A stretch of DNA of 40,777 nucleotides from JAZQQB01 sp045628865 (GTDB lineage Bacteria; Bacillota; Clostridia; Lachnospirales; Lachnospiraceae), in the NCBI GenBank assembly GCA_045628865.1, contig JAZQQB010000065.1, forward strand, positions 1 to 40,777. The letters are read 5' to 3'. How positions within the stretch are numbered: position 1 is the first letter of the stretch; every line of letters begins with the position of its first letter. Below, in pieces: positions 1 through 7,458 of the stretch. The notes under the pieces were generated by a model that searched no databases, was not told where the DNA came from, and saw only the letters and a list, made by a program, of their open reading frames with translations. The position numbers and the translations under genes are program-made.

Positions 1-636
1 GGACCAAGTGGTGGAGGTAAAACAACGCTATGCCATCTTGTTTCCAGATTTTGGGATGTAGATTCTGGAACTGTAAAGCTTGGTGGCAGAAATGTTCAGG
101 ATTACAGTATGGATTCCTTAATGAAGAACTTTAGTTTTGTATTCCAAAGTGTTTATCTTTTCAAAGACACAATTGCCAACAATATACGTTTTGGACAGAG
201 CGAAATGCCAATGGAAAAAGTTGTTGAAGCTGCAAAAAGGGCATGCTGTCATGACTTTATTATGGCTCTTCCAGATGGTTATGAAACAGTCATTGGAGAA
301 GGTGGGGCTAGTCTTAGTGGTGGAGAAAAGCAGAGAATCAGTATTGCACGTGCCATTTTGAAAGATTCCCCAATTATCATTCTTGATGAGGCAACAGCTA
401 ACGTAGACCCTGAAAATGAAGCGGAGCTTGTTCATGCTATCGATGAACTTACTCGCAGTAAAACAATCTTAATGATTGCCCACAGACTAAAGACTGTTCG
501 AAGGGCAGATAATATTGTGGTAATTGAGAACGGCAAAATTACTGAGCAGGGAAAACATGAAGAACTGATAGTCAAAGGTGGAATTTACAGTCGCTTTGTT
601 GATTCAAGAAATCAGGCAATAGGATGGAAAATTTAA
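1..636 (+). CDS. ABC transporter ATP-binding/permease protein, C-terminal part
   Basis: This is the nucleotide-binding end of an exporter-type ABC half-transporter, cut by the left edge of the window. The frame is open from base 1 and gives 211 residues. It begins inside the Walker A loop (GPSGGGKTT), followed by a Q-loop (FVFQSVYLFKDTI), the signature LSGGEKQRISIARAIL, Walker B (IIILDEATANVD) and the switch histidine (IAHRL). The family normally has a six-helix membrane domain before this, which lies outside the window. It sits 30 bp upstream of an ECF module on the same strand, so the two are probably co-transcribed. Exporter-fold ABC proteins that actually import metal chelates (YbtPQ-like) are known, but nothing here decides the direction of transport. 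Confidence 0.93.
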   Translation, partial: GPSGGGKTTLCHLVSRFWDVDSGTVKLGGRNVQDYSMDSLMKNFSFVFQSVYLFKDTIANNIRFGQSEMPMEKVVEAAKRACCHDFIMALPDGYETVIGEGGASLSGGEKQRISIARAILKDSPIIILDEATANVDPENEAELVHAIDELTRSKTILMIAHRLKTVRRADNIVVIENGKITEQGKHEELIVKGGIYSRFVDSRNQAIGWKI

Positions 637-666
637 ACTCAAAATAAATTAGGAGACACGATAAAA

Positions 667-1251
667 ATGAAAAACACAAACAGGTTAAACGGAAAAGATT
701 TTGTAAATATTGGAATCTTTACAGCAATTGACTTTATTATTGTAACCGCGGCTTCAATGCTAGGTTTTATCCCGATTTTTATGCCACTATTATGTGCAAT
801 TGCTCCATTAGTAAGCGGTATTGCATATATGCTTTTTTTAACTAAAGTACGCAAATTTGGAATGATTTGGATAATGAATATTCTTTTGGGATTAATGATG
901 TTTATTACAGGAATGTCCTATCATGCATTAATTATTAGTGTATTTAGTGGTTTGTTTGCAGATTTAATATATAAAAGTGGTGAATTTAAAAATTTAAATA
1001 GGGGAATCCTTTCACACGGAGTTTTTAGTCTGTATATATCTGGAAATTTTGTTCTGCTCACTTTTATGAAGGATAAATATTTTTCAACTCGACAGACTCT
1101 TGGTGTAGATTATATAGAAAAACTTTCAGCTTATACTCCGGTCTGGGGGTTCCCTGTGCTTGTAGTTACCTGTTTTGTTTTTGGTATTCTGGGTGCATTA
1201 CTTGGGAAAACAATATTGAAGAAACATTTTGAAAAGGCAGGAATTGTTTAA
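667..1251 (+). CDS. MptD/Trep_Strep-family ECF transporter S component (copy 1)
   Basis: This is a predicted substrate-binding membrane subunit (S component) of an energy-coupling factor importer, 194 residues. It opens with the motif RLNGKDFVNIGIFTAIDF and has about five to six hydrophobic segments, as is typical of the MptD/Trep_Strep family. The substrate of this family is not established. It has good similarity in length and pattern to the S component at 3415-4002, including the opening NGKD motif and a C-terminal K-K-H-F ending, so the two are paralogues. A GGAGACA ribosome binding site lies just upstream. It is followed by the T component one base after its stop, indicating translational coupling. 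Confidence 0.85.
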   Translation: MKNTNRLNGKDFVNIGIFTAIDFIIVTAASMLGFIPIFMPLLCAIAPLVSGIAYMLFLTKVRKFGMIWIMNILLGLMMFITGMSYHALIISVFSGLFADLIYKSGEFKNLNRGILSHGVFSLYISGNFVLLTFMKDKYFSTRQTLGVDYIEKLSAYTPVWGFPVLVVTCFVFGILGALLGKTILKKHFEKAGIV

Positions 1252-1252
1252 T

Positions 1253-1987
1253 ATGGAACTTTTTAAAGATACAAGAAAAAAGCGTTCCTTACTTGATCCC
1301 CGTACAAAACTTGTTGTTTTAATAATGATTGCTATTTTTGTACTGGGAGGTGCGGGTAGTACAGAAATGTCTTTTGCAGTCCTCATATTTTCTATATTGC
1401 CATTTATGCTGCTTTTATTGGAAGGGCGACTTAAAACCTTTATTACAGGTTTGGTAATTTTATCTTTAGGTTATCTGAGTGAAAAATATTTAGTAAACAG
1501 TACCACTGGAATTCTGAATTCCATCATCCTTTTTATTACAGGATTTTTTACCAGATTAATTCCAAGCATTATGATGGGAGCTTATTTGGTACAAACAACT
1601 ACAGTAAGTGAATTCATTGGTGCAATGCATAAAATACATATGCCTGATTTTATTACAATTCCTCTTTCTGTAATGTTCCGCTTTTTTCCAACGATTGGGG
1701 AAGAGTTTTCTTCTATTAATGATGCAATGAAAATGAGGGACATTAAATTTGGTGGGAAGAAGGTTTTTAAGATGATTGAATATCGCCTCATTCCAATGAT
1801 GTGCTGTTGCGTAAATATTGGGCAGGATTTGTCTGCTGCATCATTAACCAGAGGACTTGGAGGACCTGAAAAAAGAACTAATATCTGTAAGATTGGTCTC
1901 AGATTTTGGGACTGGATTATATTAATTGCAAGTATAAGTCTTTGTGGGGTATGTATTTATATTAGTATTTTTGGAGCGACAAAATGA
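1253..1987 (+). CDS. ECF transporter T component (EcfT-like)
   Basis: This is a transmembrane coupling subunit of an ECF importer, 244 residues. It has an N-terminal LDPRTKL motif and several hydrophobic helices, then two cytoplasmic coupling motifs of the Ala-Arg-Gly type (AMKMRDI near residue 155 and ASLTRGLG near residue 200) that dock onto the ATPases. A TTG start 24 bases upstream is possible, but the ATG is preferred because an AAGGCAGGA ribosome binding site lies 10 bases before it and the protein then starts in the usual way. Its stop overlaps the ATPase start by four bases (ATGA). It should assemble with the double ATPase downstream and either flanking S component. Confidence 0.85.
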   Translation: MELFKDTRKKRSLLDPRTKLVVLIMIAIFVLGGAGSTEMSFAVLIFSILPFMLLLLEGRLKTFITGLVILSLGYLSEKYLVNSTTGILNSIILFITGFFTRLIPSIMMGAYLVQTTTVSEFIGAMHKIHMPDFITIPLSVMFRFFPTIGEEFSSINDAMKMRDIKFGGKKVFKMIEYRLIPMMCCCVNIGQDLSAASLTRGLGGPEKRTNICKIGLRFWDWIILIASISLCGVCIYISIFGATK

Positions 1988-3402
1988 TTGAATTGAAAAA
2001 TGTAAACTTTAGCTATGCTAATGCGAATATAGGTAAAGAGCAGAATGGAAGTCAGGACGGTCAACTTAAAAACATTAATCTTACCTTCAGAGAAGGAGAA
2101 TGTGTTCTTCTTACCGGCGGTTCCGGATGTGGAAAAACAACAGTTCTCAGACTGATAAACGGGCTTATTCCAAATTTTTATGAAGGAAATCTGGAAGGGC
2201 TGGTATTGATTAATGAAAAAAACGTTAGTGAACAGGAATTGTACGATACAGGTAAGATTGTAGGTTCAGTTTTCCAAAATCCAAAAAGTCAGTTTTTTAA
2301 TGTTGATACAAACAGTGAATTGGCTTTCTCACTGGAAAATCAGGGAAAACCAGCTGACGAAATAATGAAGCAGGTAGAAAAAAACGTAGAAATGTTTTCG
2401 CTACAGTCTCTTATGAATAAAAGCCTGTTTAAGCTTAGCGGAGGTCAGAAACAGAAAATTGCATGTGCCAGTGTAACAGTAGCAGAACCAGAAATTTTTG
2501 TGCTTGATGAACCTTCTGCAAATCTTGATACTCCATCTACAAATCAGCTTAAGGAAATGATAAAAATCTGGAAGGCTGATGGTAAAACTGTAGTTATTAG
2601 CGAGCATAGAATTTCTTACTTGTGGGATTTAGCAGATAGAACTGTGATTATGAACAATGGGGAAGTCGTAAGAGAATTGAATCGTAAGCAGATGGATGAA
2701 ATAAAAGATTCGGAACTGGTAGAATGGGGATTACGTTCCAAAATCCATCAGAATCCTGTTGATTTGATTTCAGATTCTACTTCTCAATCAGAAAAAACAA
2801 TAATTTTGAAAAACTTTACTTTTTCTTATAATAAGAGGCAGTATGTTTTTGATATTCCTTGGATGGAATTTCCGGCAGGAGAAATCATTGCAGTGGTTGG
2901 TTCCAATGGAGAAGGAAAATCAACTTTTTTGGATTGTTTGTGTGGCCTTAAAAAGAAGTTCAAGGGCCAGATGATTTGTGGGGGACAGACCCTAAATAAT
3001 AAAAAACGTTCCAAATCAATATTTATGGTCATGCAGGATGTAAATCATCAGCTGTTTACAGAAAGCGTTCTGGATGAAGTTTTAATCAGTCAGGAAGAAG
3101 AGGATGAAGAAGCTGCAAAGAAAATTTTACAAAAGCTTGATTTGCTTGATTATGCAGACCGCCATCCCATGAGTTTAAGCGGTGGCCAGAAGCAGAGAGT
3201 TGCAGTTGCATGTGCAGTTGCCAGCGGTCGGGAAATTCTTCTTTTTGATGAACCAACCAGCGGACTTGATTATGTTCACATGAAGCAGATTTGCGATTTA
3301 CTTAAAGAACTTAGAAAAATGAAGAAAACAGTAATTGTAGTAACCCACGATGCAGAATTAATTCATGGCTGCTGCAGTTACGTTGTTAGATTAAAAAAAT
3401 AA
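1984..3402 (+). CDS. ECF transporter duplicated ATPase (EcfA1-EcfA2 fusion)
   Basis: This 472-residue protein holds two complete ABC ATPase domains in one chain, so it can supply both ATPases of an ECF importer. The first half has Walker A GGSGCGKTT, signature LSGGQKQKIACA and Walker B IFVLDEPSANLD. The second has Walker A GSNGEGKST, signature LSGGQKQRVAVA and Walker B ILLFDEPTSGLD with a following VTHD switch. Double-length ATPases are common in ECF modules of Firmicutes. The start overlaps the T component stop (ATGA), and the second S component begins 12 bases after the stop, which supports a single transcript. The protein is cytoplasmic and membrane-associated. Confidence 0.92.
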   Translation: MIELKNVNFSYANANIGKEQNGSQDGQLKNINLTFREGECVLLTGGSGCGKTTVLRLINGLIPNFYEGNLEGLVLINEKNVSEQELYDTGKIVGSVFQNPKSQFFNVDTNSELAFSLENQGKPADEIMKQVEKNVEMFSLQSLMNKSLFKLSGGQKQKIACASVTVAEPEIFVLDEPSANLDTPSTNQLKEMIKIWKADGKTVVISEHRISYLWDLADRTVIMNNGEVVRELNRKQMDEIKDSELVEWGLRSKIHQNPVDLISDSTSQSEKTIILKNFTFSYNKRQYVFDIPWMEFPAGEIIAVVGSNGEGKSTFLDCLCGLKKKFKGQMICGGQTLNNKKRSKSIFMVMQDVNHQLFTESVLDEVLISQEEEDEEAAKKILQKLDLLDYADRHPMSLSGGQKQRVAVACAVASGREILLFDEPTSGLDYVHMKQICDLLKELRKMKKTVIVVTHDAELIHGCCSYVVRLKK

Positions 3403-3414
3403 AGAGGTTATAAA

Positions 3415-4002
3415 ATGAAAGATTCAAAAAAACTTAATGGAAAAGATTTGATTAATATTGGTCTTTTTCTTGCAATTTATTTTGTAATAGTTTTTGCTGT
3501 GGCAATGACAGGGTTCATTCCAATTATGATTCCGATGCTGGCAGTTTTGTGTCCTTTGATTGGTGCAACTCCGTATATGCTTTTTCTCACAAAAGTACAG
3601 AAATTCGGCATGATTTCTATTTTTGGGATTTTAATTGGCTTTTTGAGCATGATAACAGGCATGGGAATATATCCTTTTATTGGAGGAATTGTTTTTGGAA
3701 TTTTGGCCGATGTTGTCTATTCAATAATAGGAAAGTGTAAATCAAGAAAAATGGCAGTTATAAGCAGCGGTGTCGTTTCACTGATTCTTTGGGCAAATGA
3801 ATTATGCCTGTTTGTTGATATAGAAGCTTACTTTGCCAATAAATCAGATTTTGGAGCAGACTATGTAAATACACTTACAAAGCTGTGTCCTGTATGGATG
3901 TGTCCTGTTCTGTTTGTAGCTGCATTTTTAAGTGGAAGCATTGGAGCTCTAATTGGTCTAGCCTGTTGCAAAAAGCATTTTGTAAAGAACGGTATCATAT
4001 AG
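3415..4002 (+). CDS. MptD/Trep_Strep-family ECF transporter S component (copy 2)
   Basis: This is the second predicted S component of the module, 195 residues, clearly paralogous to the one at 667-1251. It shares the opening LNGKDLINIGLFLAIYF, the mid-protein pattern PYMLFLTKVQKFGMI and the K-K-H-F near the C-terminus. About five to six hydrophobic helices are visible. A ribosome binding site (AAAGAGG) precedes the ATG. Having two S components around one T and one double ATPase suggests either two related substrates sharing one energising unit, or subfunctionalised copies. The substrate cannot be read from sequence. Confidence 0.84.
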   Translation: MKDSKKLNGKDLINIGLFLAIYFVIVFAVAMTGFIPIMIPMLAVLCPLIGATPYMLFLTKVQKFGMISIFGILIGFLSMITGMGIYPFIGGIVFGILADVVYSIIGKCKSRKMAVISSGVVSLILWANELCLFVDIEAYFANKSDFGADYVNTLTKLCPVWMCPVLFVAAFLSGSIGALIGLACCKKHFVKNGII

Positions 4003-4028
4003 ATGGAATATGTACTTAGAAGTAAAAA

Positions 4029-4202
4029 ATGCTAAGAAGAGCAATGGAAGATATAAAAGATATTGCAAGAGGTTTCCGAGAGGTAAAGGATGATGATATA
4101 AGAAGGGGAATGACTGTGCTTTATCCTACACTAAAACTATTTACATGGATATTGTATGTAAAGAAGATTATGAAGAAAATTTTAATATTTGAAAAAATGT
4201 AG
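4029..4202 (+). CDS. Short ORF of unknown function, possible gene remnant
   Basis: This is a 57-codon open frame filling the gap between the ECF module and the acetyltransferase. It encodes a charged N-terminal half (IKDIARGFREVKDDD) and a basic, hydrophobic C-terminal half ending KKILIFEKM. No strong ribosome binding site precedes its ATG, and I do not recognise the family. It may be a decayed fragment or a small protein. The region around it otherwise holds only a short GGTAACGGTGACC dyad near the next gene. Confidence 0.25.
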   Translation: MLRRAMEDIKDIARGFREVKDDDIRRGMTVLYPTLKLFTWILYVKKIMKKILIFEKM

Positions 4203-4237
4203 GTAACGGTGACCAATAAGGAGAAAAAGAACTAACT

Positions 4238-4840
4238 ATGATTAAGGTCGATTATTTAACAGAAACTGAATTGGAAGAAATAGGGGAGACATACGCAAAT
4301 TATAATTACCCTGAAACTGATAAAGGTATGTTTCCATTTGATGACAAAAAGCTATTAAAAAAATACATTATGGGATTTGCAAAGTTTTGCATGGAATGTG
4401 GAATGTTATATACAACATCAGATAATCATGAGGGATATATTGCGTATTCTGCACCAGATACAAAACATCCTTTGAAAGCAATAAGAACCTTTTTTAGGGA
4501 GGTTGTTGGTGCACTTGGGTGGAAAAGATTTTTTGCATTTACGAAATTCTGTCAGTCAGGCGGTAAAAGTATTGAGACTCAAATGAAAGAGAAAAAAGAA
4601 AAATTTGTAATGGTGGAGCTGTTAGTAGTCAATGAGAAGTATCAGGGAAAGGGCTATATGAGGCCACTTATGGAATTTGCGCTTAAAACAGCTGACAGAT
4701 ATAAACTTCCGTTGATTATAGATACCGATGAAGGTGTCAAAAGAGATAAGTATTGTCACTTGGGAGTTCATCAGGTTACCAGAAGAGATTTCGGAGATTC
4801 AAGATATAGCTATGGAATGATAAGGGAGTGGAGCAAATAG
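4238..4840 (+). CDS. GNAT family N-acetyltransferase
   Basis: This is a predicted acetyl-CoA-dependent N-acetyltransferase of 200 residues. The core GNAT motif A is visible near residues 128-150 as VELLVVNEKYQGKGYMRPL, with the Q-x-x-G-x-G/M type pyrophosphate loop after a central beta strand. The acceptor substrate is unknown. An AAGGAG ribosome binding site lies a rather long 14 bases before the ATG. It is not tightly coupled to its neighbours. The N-terminal half lacks motifs I can assign. Confidence 0.8.
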   Translation: MIKVDYLTETELEEIGETYANYNYPETDKGMFPFDDKKLLKKYIMGFAKFCMECGMLYTTSDNHEGYIAYSAPDTKHPLKAIRTFFREVVGALGWKRFFAFTKFCQSGGKSIETQMKEKKEKFVMVELLVVNEKYQGKGYMRPLMEFALKTADRYKLPLIIDTDEGVKRDKYCHLGVHQVTRRDFGDSRYSYGMIREWSK

Positions 4841-4960
4841 TATGACTAAGTTCAATAATGGGTTAGTTGTTTTGTAATGGATGACGAATGGGTCATATAT
4901 GTATTTAAAGATGTGTCGTGACACACGTATGATACCTTTTATCTTGAAAAAATATTATCT

Positions 4961-5581
4961 TTGATCATGTGTAGTGCACTTGCAATTGGAACGCTTGCTT
5001 CCTGCGGGGAATCCTCAACAGAAGCCCCTGCTTCTAATTCAGTTGTTGATGAAAGTCCGGCTGTAGAAAACAAAGCGACTGAAAGCACAGCTGTAGTGGA
5101 AGTCACAGGAGATGATGCTGTAACTGATGAAATCTGGGATGAACTTCAGCAAATGTATAGCGCTTTGGTTGATACCTATAATGCTACAGCAGATTTTTAT
5201 AATGATGCTTCTATTATGCCAAATGCTGAAATTGAGGCAGGATTAACCACAGCAACTGAATTGATAGAGACGATCGGTAATGTGGAAAGAGAAGATGTGA
5301 CAATGGAAACTGCAGAAGGCTGGGTAGATGCTATGCTGGCTGTCAATGAGATTTTTGGTGCGTTGATGTTCTATGATGTTTCAACTGGTGAGTCTGGTTC
5401 TTTTGTAGGACCTTTTGAAACCGATGAGGAGAATGACTTATTGACAATCACTGATAATGTAAATGGTCTGGCGATCACTTTCTCTGTAGAAGAAGTAGAT
5501 GGTGGATATTACTTGAATATGGGGGAGTATATGAAGTTTTCAATCGTTGAAAATGATAAAACAGCAGAATTACTAAAATAA
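4961..5581 (+). CDS. Putative secreted lipoprotein, 5' end uncertain
   Basis: The product is a cysteine-anchored lipoprotein of unknown function. A hydrophobic stretch leads to the lipobox LASC, followed by a Ser/Thr/Glu-rich linker and a ~150-residue acidic domain. The start is doubtful. The first available in-frame starts (TTG here, ATG at 4967) give a signal peptide with no positive N-region and no ribosome binding site. Just upstream the same frame reads EKILSL, and a single extra A in the A-run at 4947-4952 would create a TTG-initiated KKILSLIM start, the usual shape. This suggests a frameshift, phase-variable tract or sequencing error. A 6-bp dyad (TGTGTC/GACACA) lies at 4912-4925. Confidence 0.6.
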   Translation: MIMCSALAIGTLASCGESSTEAPASNSVVDESPAVENKATESTAVVEVTGDDAVTDEIWDELQQMYSALVDTYNATADFYNDASIMPNAEIEAGLTTATELIETIGNVEREDVTMETAEGWVDAMLAVNEIFGALMFYDVSTGESGSFVGPFETDEENDLLTITDNVNGLAITFSVEEVDGGYYLNMGEYMKFSIVENDKTAELLK

Positions 5582-5600
5582 TTTTTTCATAATATATAAT

Positions 5601-5647
5601 AGAGACTTCGTTATCGAAAAATGGTAATGAGGTCTCTTATATTTTGT
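5601..5647 (+). terminator. Rho-independent terminator-like hairpin
   Basis: AGAGAC arms with a TTC/GAG continuation form a ~15-bp stem, including G-U pairs, around a short GAAAAATG loop. A T-rich run follows. It ends the lipoprotein transcript. Confidence 0.7.
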
Positions 5648-5771
5648 TCTGAAATCTCCATACAAACTTGCATGGATAATTGGGATAGAGTGCGCTTATA
5701 TTTATGTATATTTGTACATAATCTTTTTAAGTGTAAGACGAAATGTATCGGCTAAATCAAATGCAGTTTAT

Positions 5772-5800
5772 TTGACAAGATGTAAATACTAATATGTAAT
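5772..5800 (+). promoter_or_regulatory. Sigma-A type promoter of the peroxide-stress operon
   Basis: A perfect TTGACA is followed by a 17-base spacer and TGTAAT (5 of 6 matches to the -10 consensus), 35 bp before the Fur-family gene. The operator-like dyad at 5806-5822 would cover the predicted start site. Confidence 0.7.
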
Positions 5801-5805
5801 CCTAA

Positions 5806-5822
5806 TTGAGAATAATTCCTAA
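5806..5822 (+). promoter_or_regulatory. PerR/Fur-type operator candidate
   Basis: TTGAGAAT-A-ATTCCTAA is an inverted repeat with a single central base, close in form to the 7-1-7 boxes (TTAGAAT-N-ATTCTAA type) bound by PerR proteins. It lies between the promoter and the regulator gene, suggesting autoregulation and peroxide control of the rubrerythrins. The motif match was read by eye. Confidence 0.55.
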
Positions 5823-5834
5823 CAAGGAGGTCTG

Positions 5835-6227
5835 ATGGAAAGAAGAAATACAATCCAAAAGGAACTGGTTCTGAATGCTGTAATGAAAATGCGTAGGCAT
5901 GTTACTGCAGAGGAAGTCTATGATTATATCAAAGCTGACTATCCTACAATTGGAAAAGGAACAGTTTACAGAAATTTAGGTATATTAGTAGATGAAAATA
6001 AAATAAGAAAAGTCGAAATTCCCAGTGGAGCGGATCGTTTTGATTTTACGCTTGAGAAACATTATCATGTCAGATGCATAGTTTGTGACAGTGTATTTGA
6101 TGTTGATATGGACGAGATAAAGGCAATGGATTCTTTTATACGTGACAATCATGGCATGAAATTTCTGGATTATGATATTTTGTTTAAAGGAATTTGCAAA
6201 GACTGTCAGAACAAAGTAAAGGAGTAG
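5835..6227 (+). CDS. Fur-family transcriptional regulator, PerR-like
   Basis: This is a metal-dependent repressor of 130 residues. An N-terminal winged helix (TAEEVYDYIKADYPTIGKGTVYRNL) is followed by the dimer domain with HYHVRCIVCDSVFDVD, which carries a metal-binding HxH-like stretch and the first CxxC. The second pair CKDC is near the C-terminus, so the structural zinc site is complete. The rubrerythrins directly downstream make PerR, the peroxide sensor, the best subfamily guess. An AAGGAGG ribosome binding site sits 6 bases before the ATG. The next gene begins 8 bases after the stop, so the regulator and its likely targets form one operon behind an operator-like dyad. Confidence 0.88.
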   Translation: MERRNTIQKELVLNAVMKMRRHVTAEEVYDYIKADYPTIGKGTVYRNLGILVDENKIRKVEIPSGADRFDFTLEKHYHVRCIVCDSVFDVDMDEIKAMDSFIRDNHGMKFLDYDILFKGICKDCQNKVKE

Positions 6228-6235
6228 TGAATGTA

Positions 6236-7417
6236 ATGGACAAGAAAGCAAAGTATAAACTTAGCTATGGTCTATTTGTGCTAACTGCCAAAGAGGAAGA
6301 CAAGGACAATGGGTGTATCATTAACACTGCAATACAGGCAGCTTCAACACCAAATCAGATAAGCATCTGTGTCAATAAAGCCAACTACACGCATGATATG
6401 ATTATGAGAACTGGCATATTTAATGTTTCAATATTAAGTCAGCAGGTCACATTTGAGTTGTTCAAACATTTTGGATTTCAGAGTGGTAAAGAAGTTAATA
6501 AGTTTGCAGATTTTCATAAGTGTGAACGTGGTAAAAATGGATTGCTTTATATTACAGATGGAACGAATGCCTATATTTCTGTTAAGGTAGATAAGACTGA
6601 AGATCTAGGTTCTCATACAATGTTTGTAGGAGAGGTTACAGATATGGAAGTATTAAGTAACTATCTGTCTGTGACGTATGAGTACTACATGAGTAACATT
6701 AAACCTAGGCCACAAGAGGTAGGTAAGACAGAAGATGGTCAAACGATTTGGTGCTGTACGATTTGTGGCTATGAGTATATTGGTGAGGATCTTCCAGAAG
6801 ATTTTATTTGTCCTTTATGTAAGCATCCAGCATCAGATTTTGAAAAAGTAAAGAAAAGTAAAGGAGATAATATAATGGCAACAAATAAGTATGCAGGAAC
6901 AAAAACAGAAAAAAATCTTTGGGAGGCATTTGCAGGCGAGTCTCAGGCTAGAAATAAGTACACATATTTTGCATCGGTAGCAAAGAAAGCCGGCTATGAA
7001 CAAATTGCAGCGTTATTCCTTCAGACAGCTGACAATGAAAAAGAACATGCAAAACTCTGGTTTAAAGCACTTGGCGAACTTGGTGATACTCCAGCAAATC
7101 TTCTCCATGCAGCTGAAGGAGAAAATGCAGAGTGGACAGATATGTATGAAAGAATGGCAAAGGAAGCTGAAGAAGAAGGATTTCCAGAACTTGCAGCACA
7201 GTTTAGAGGTGTTGGCGCAATTGAAAAGATGCATGAGGAAAGATATCGTGCATTGCTTAAGAATATAGAAGTGATGGAAGTATTTAAGAAAAGTGGTGTA
7301 ACAATGTGGGAATGTCGTAACTGTGGACATGTAGTTGTTGGTCTGGAAGCACCAGAGGTATGTCCGGTATGCAATCATCCACAGGCTTACTTTGAAGTGA
7401 GAAAAGAAAATTATTAA
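6236..7417 (+). CDS. Flavin reductase-rubredoxin-rubrerythrin fusion protein
   Basis: One uninterrupted frame encodes 393 residues with four modules. Residues ~1-155 resemble FMN-binding flavin reductases of the kind in high-molecular-weight rubredoxin (Hrb). A rubredoxin domain follows with Cys174, Cys177, Cys192 and Cys195. From Met214 there is a complete rubrerythrin: a ferritin-like di-iron domain (EAFAGESQARNKYTYFA, DNEKEHAKLWF, a later MHEER helix) and a C-terminal rubredoxin with Cys360, Cys363, Cys376 and Cys379. Such parts can pass NAD(P)H electrons through flavin and iron to reduce hydrogen peroxide in the cytoplasm. The start ATG has AAAGGAG 11 bases upstream. There is no stop between the Hrb and rubrerythrin parts, although the latter keeps its own ribosome binding site and ATG at 6875, so both a fusion and a free rubrerythrin may be made. 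Confidence 0.85.
   Translation: MDKKAKYKLSYGLFVLTAKEEDKDNGCIINTAIQAASTPNQISICVNKANYTHDMIMRTGIFNVSILSQQVTFELFKHFGFQSGKEVNKFADFHKCERGKNGLLYITDGTNAYISVKVDKTEDLGSHTMFVGEVTDMEVLSNYLSVTYEYYMSNIKPRPQEVGKTEDGQTIWCCTICGYEYIGEDLPEDFICPLCKHPASDFEKVKKSKGDNIMATNKYAGTKTEKNLWEAFAGESQARNKYTYFASVAKKAGYEQIAALFLQTADNEKEHAKLWFKALGELGDTPANLLHAAEGENAEWTDMYERMAKEAEEEGFPELAAQFRGVGAIEKMHEERYRALLKNIEVMEVFKKSGVTMWECRNCGHVVVGLEAPEVCPVCNHPQAYFEVRKENY
6861..6877 (+). promoter_or_regulatory. Internal ribosome binding site and ATG for free rubrerythrin
   Basis: AAGGAG lies 8 bases before an in-frame ATG that is the normal start of rubrerythrin proteins (MATNKYAGTKTEKN). It lies inside the continuous upstream frame. It can give an additional 180-residue rubrerythrin from the same mRNA. 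Confidence 0.6.
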
Positions 7418-7420
7418 AAA

Positions 7421-7458
7421 ATTAAGGAGGAAATAAAAAATTAAGGAGGAAATAAAAA
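7421..7458 (+). repeat. Perfect 19-bp tandem duplication of a ribosome binding site
   Basis: The unit ATTAAGGAGGAAATAAAAA occurs twice head to tail between the rubrerythrin fusion stop and the reverse rubrerythrin ATG. The second copy is correctly placed for initiation, and the first copy is a spare Shine-Dalgarno 19 bases upstream. Confidence 0.95.
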
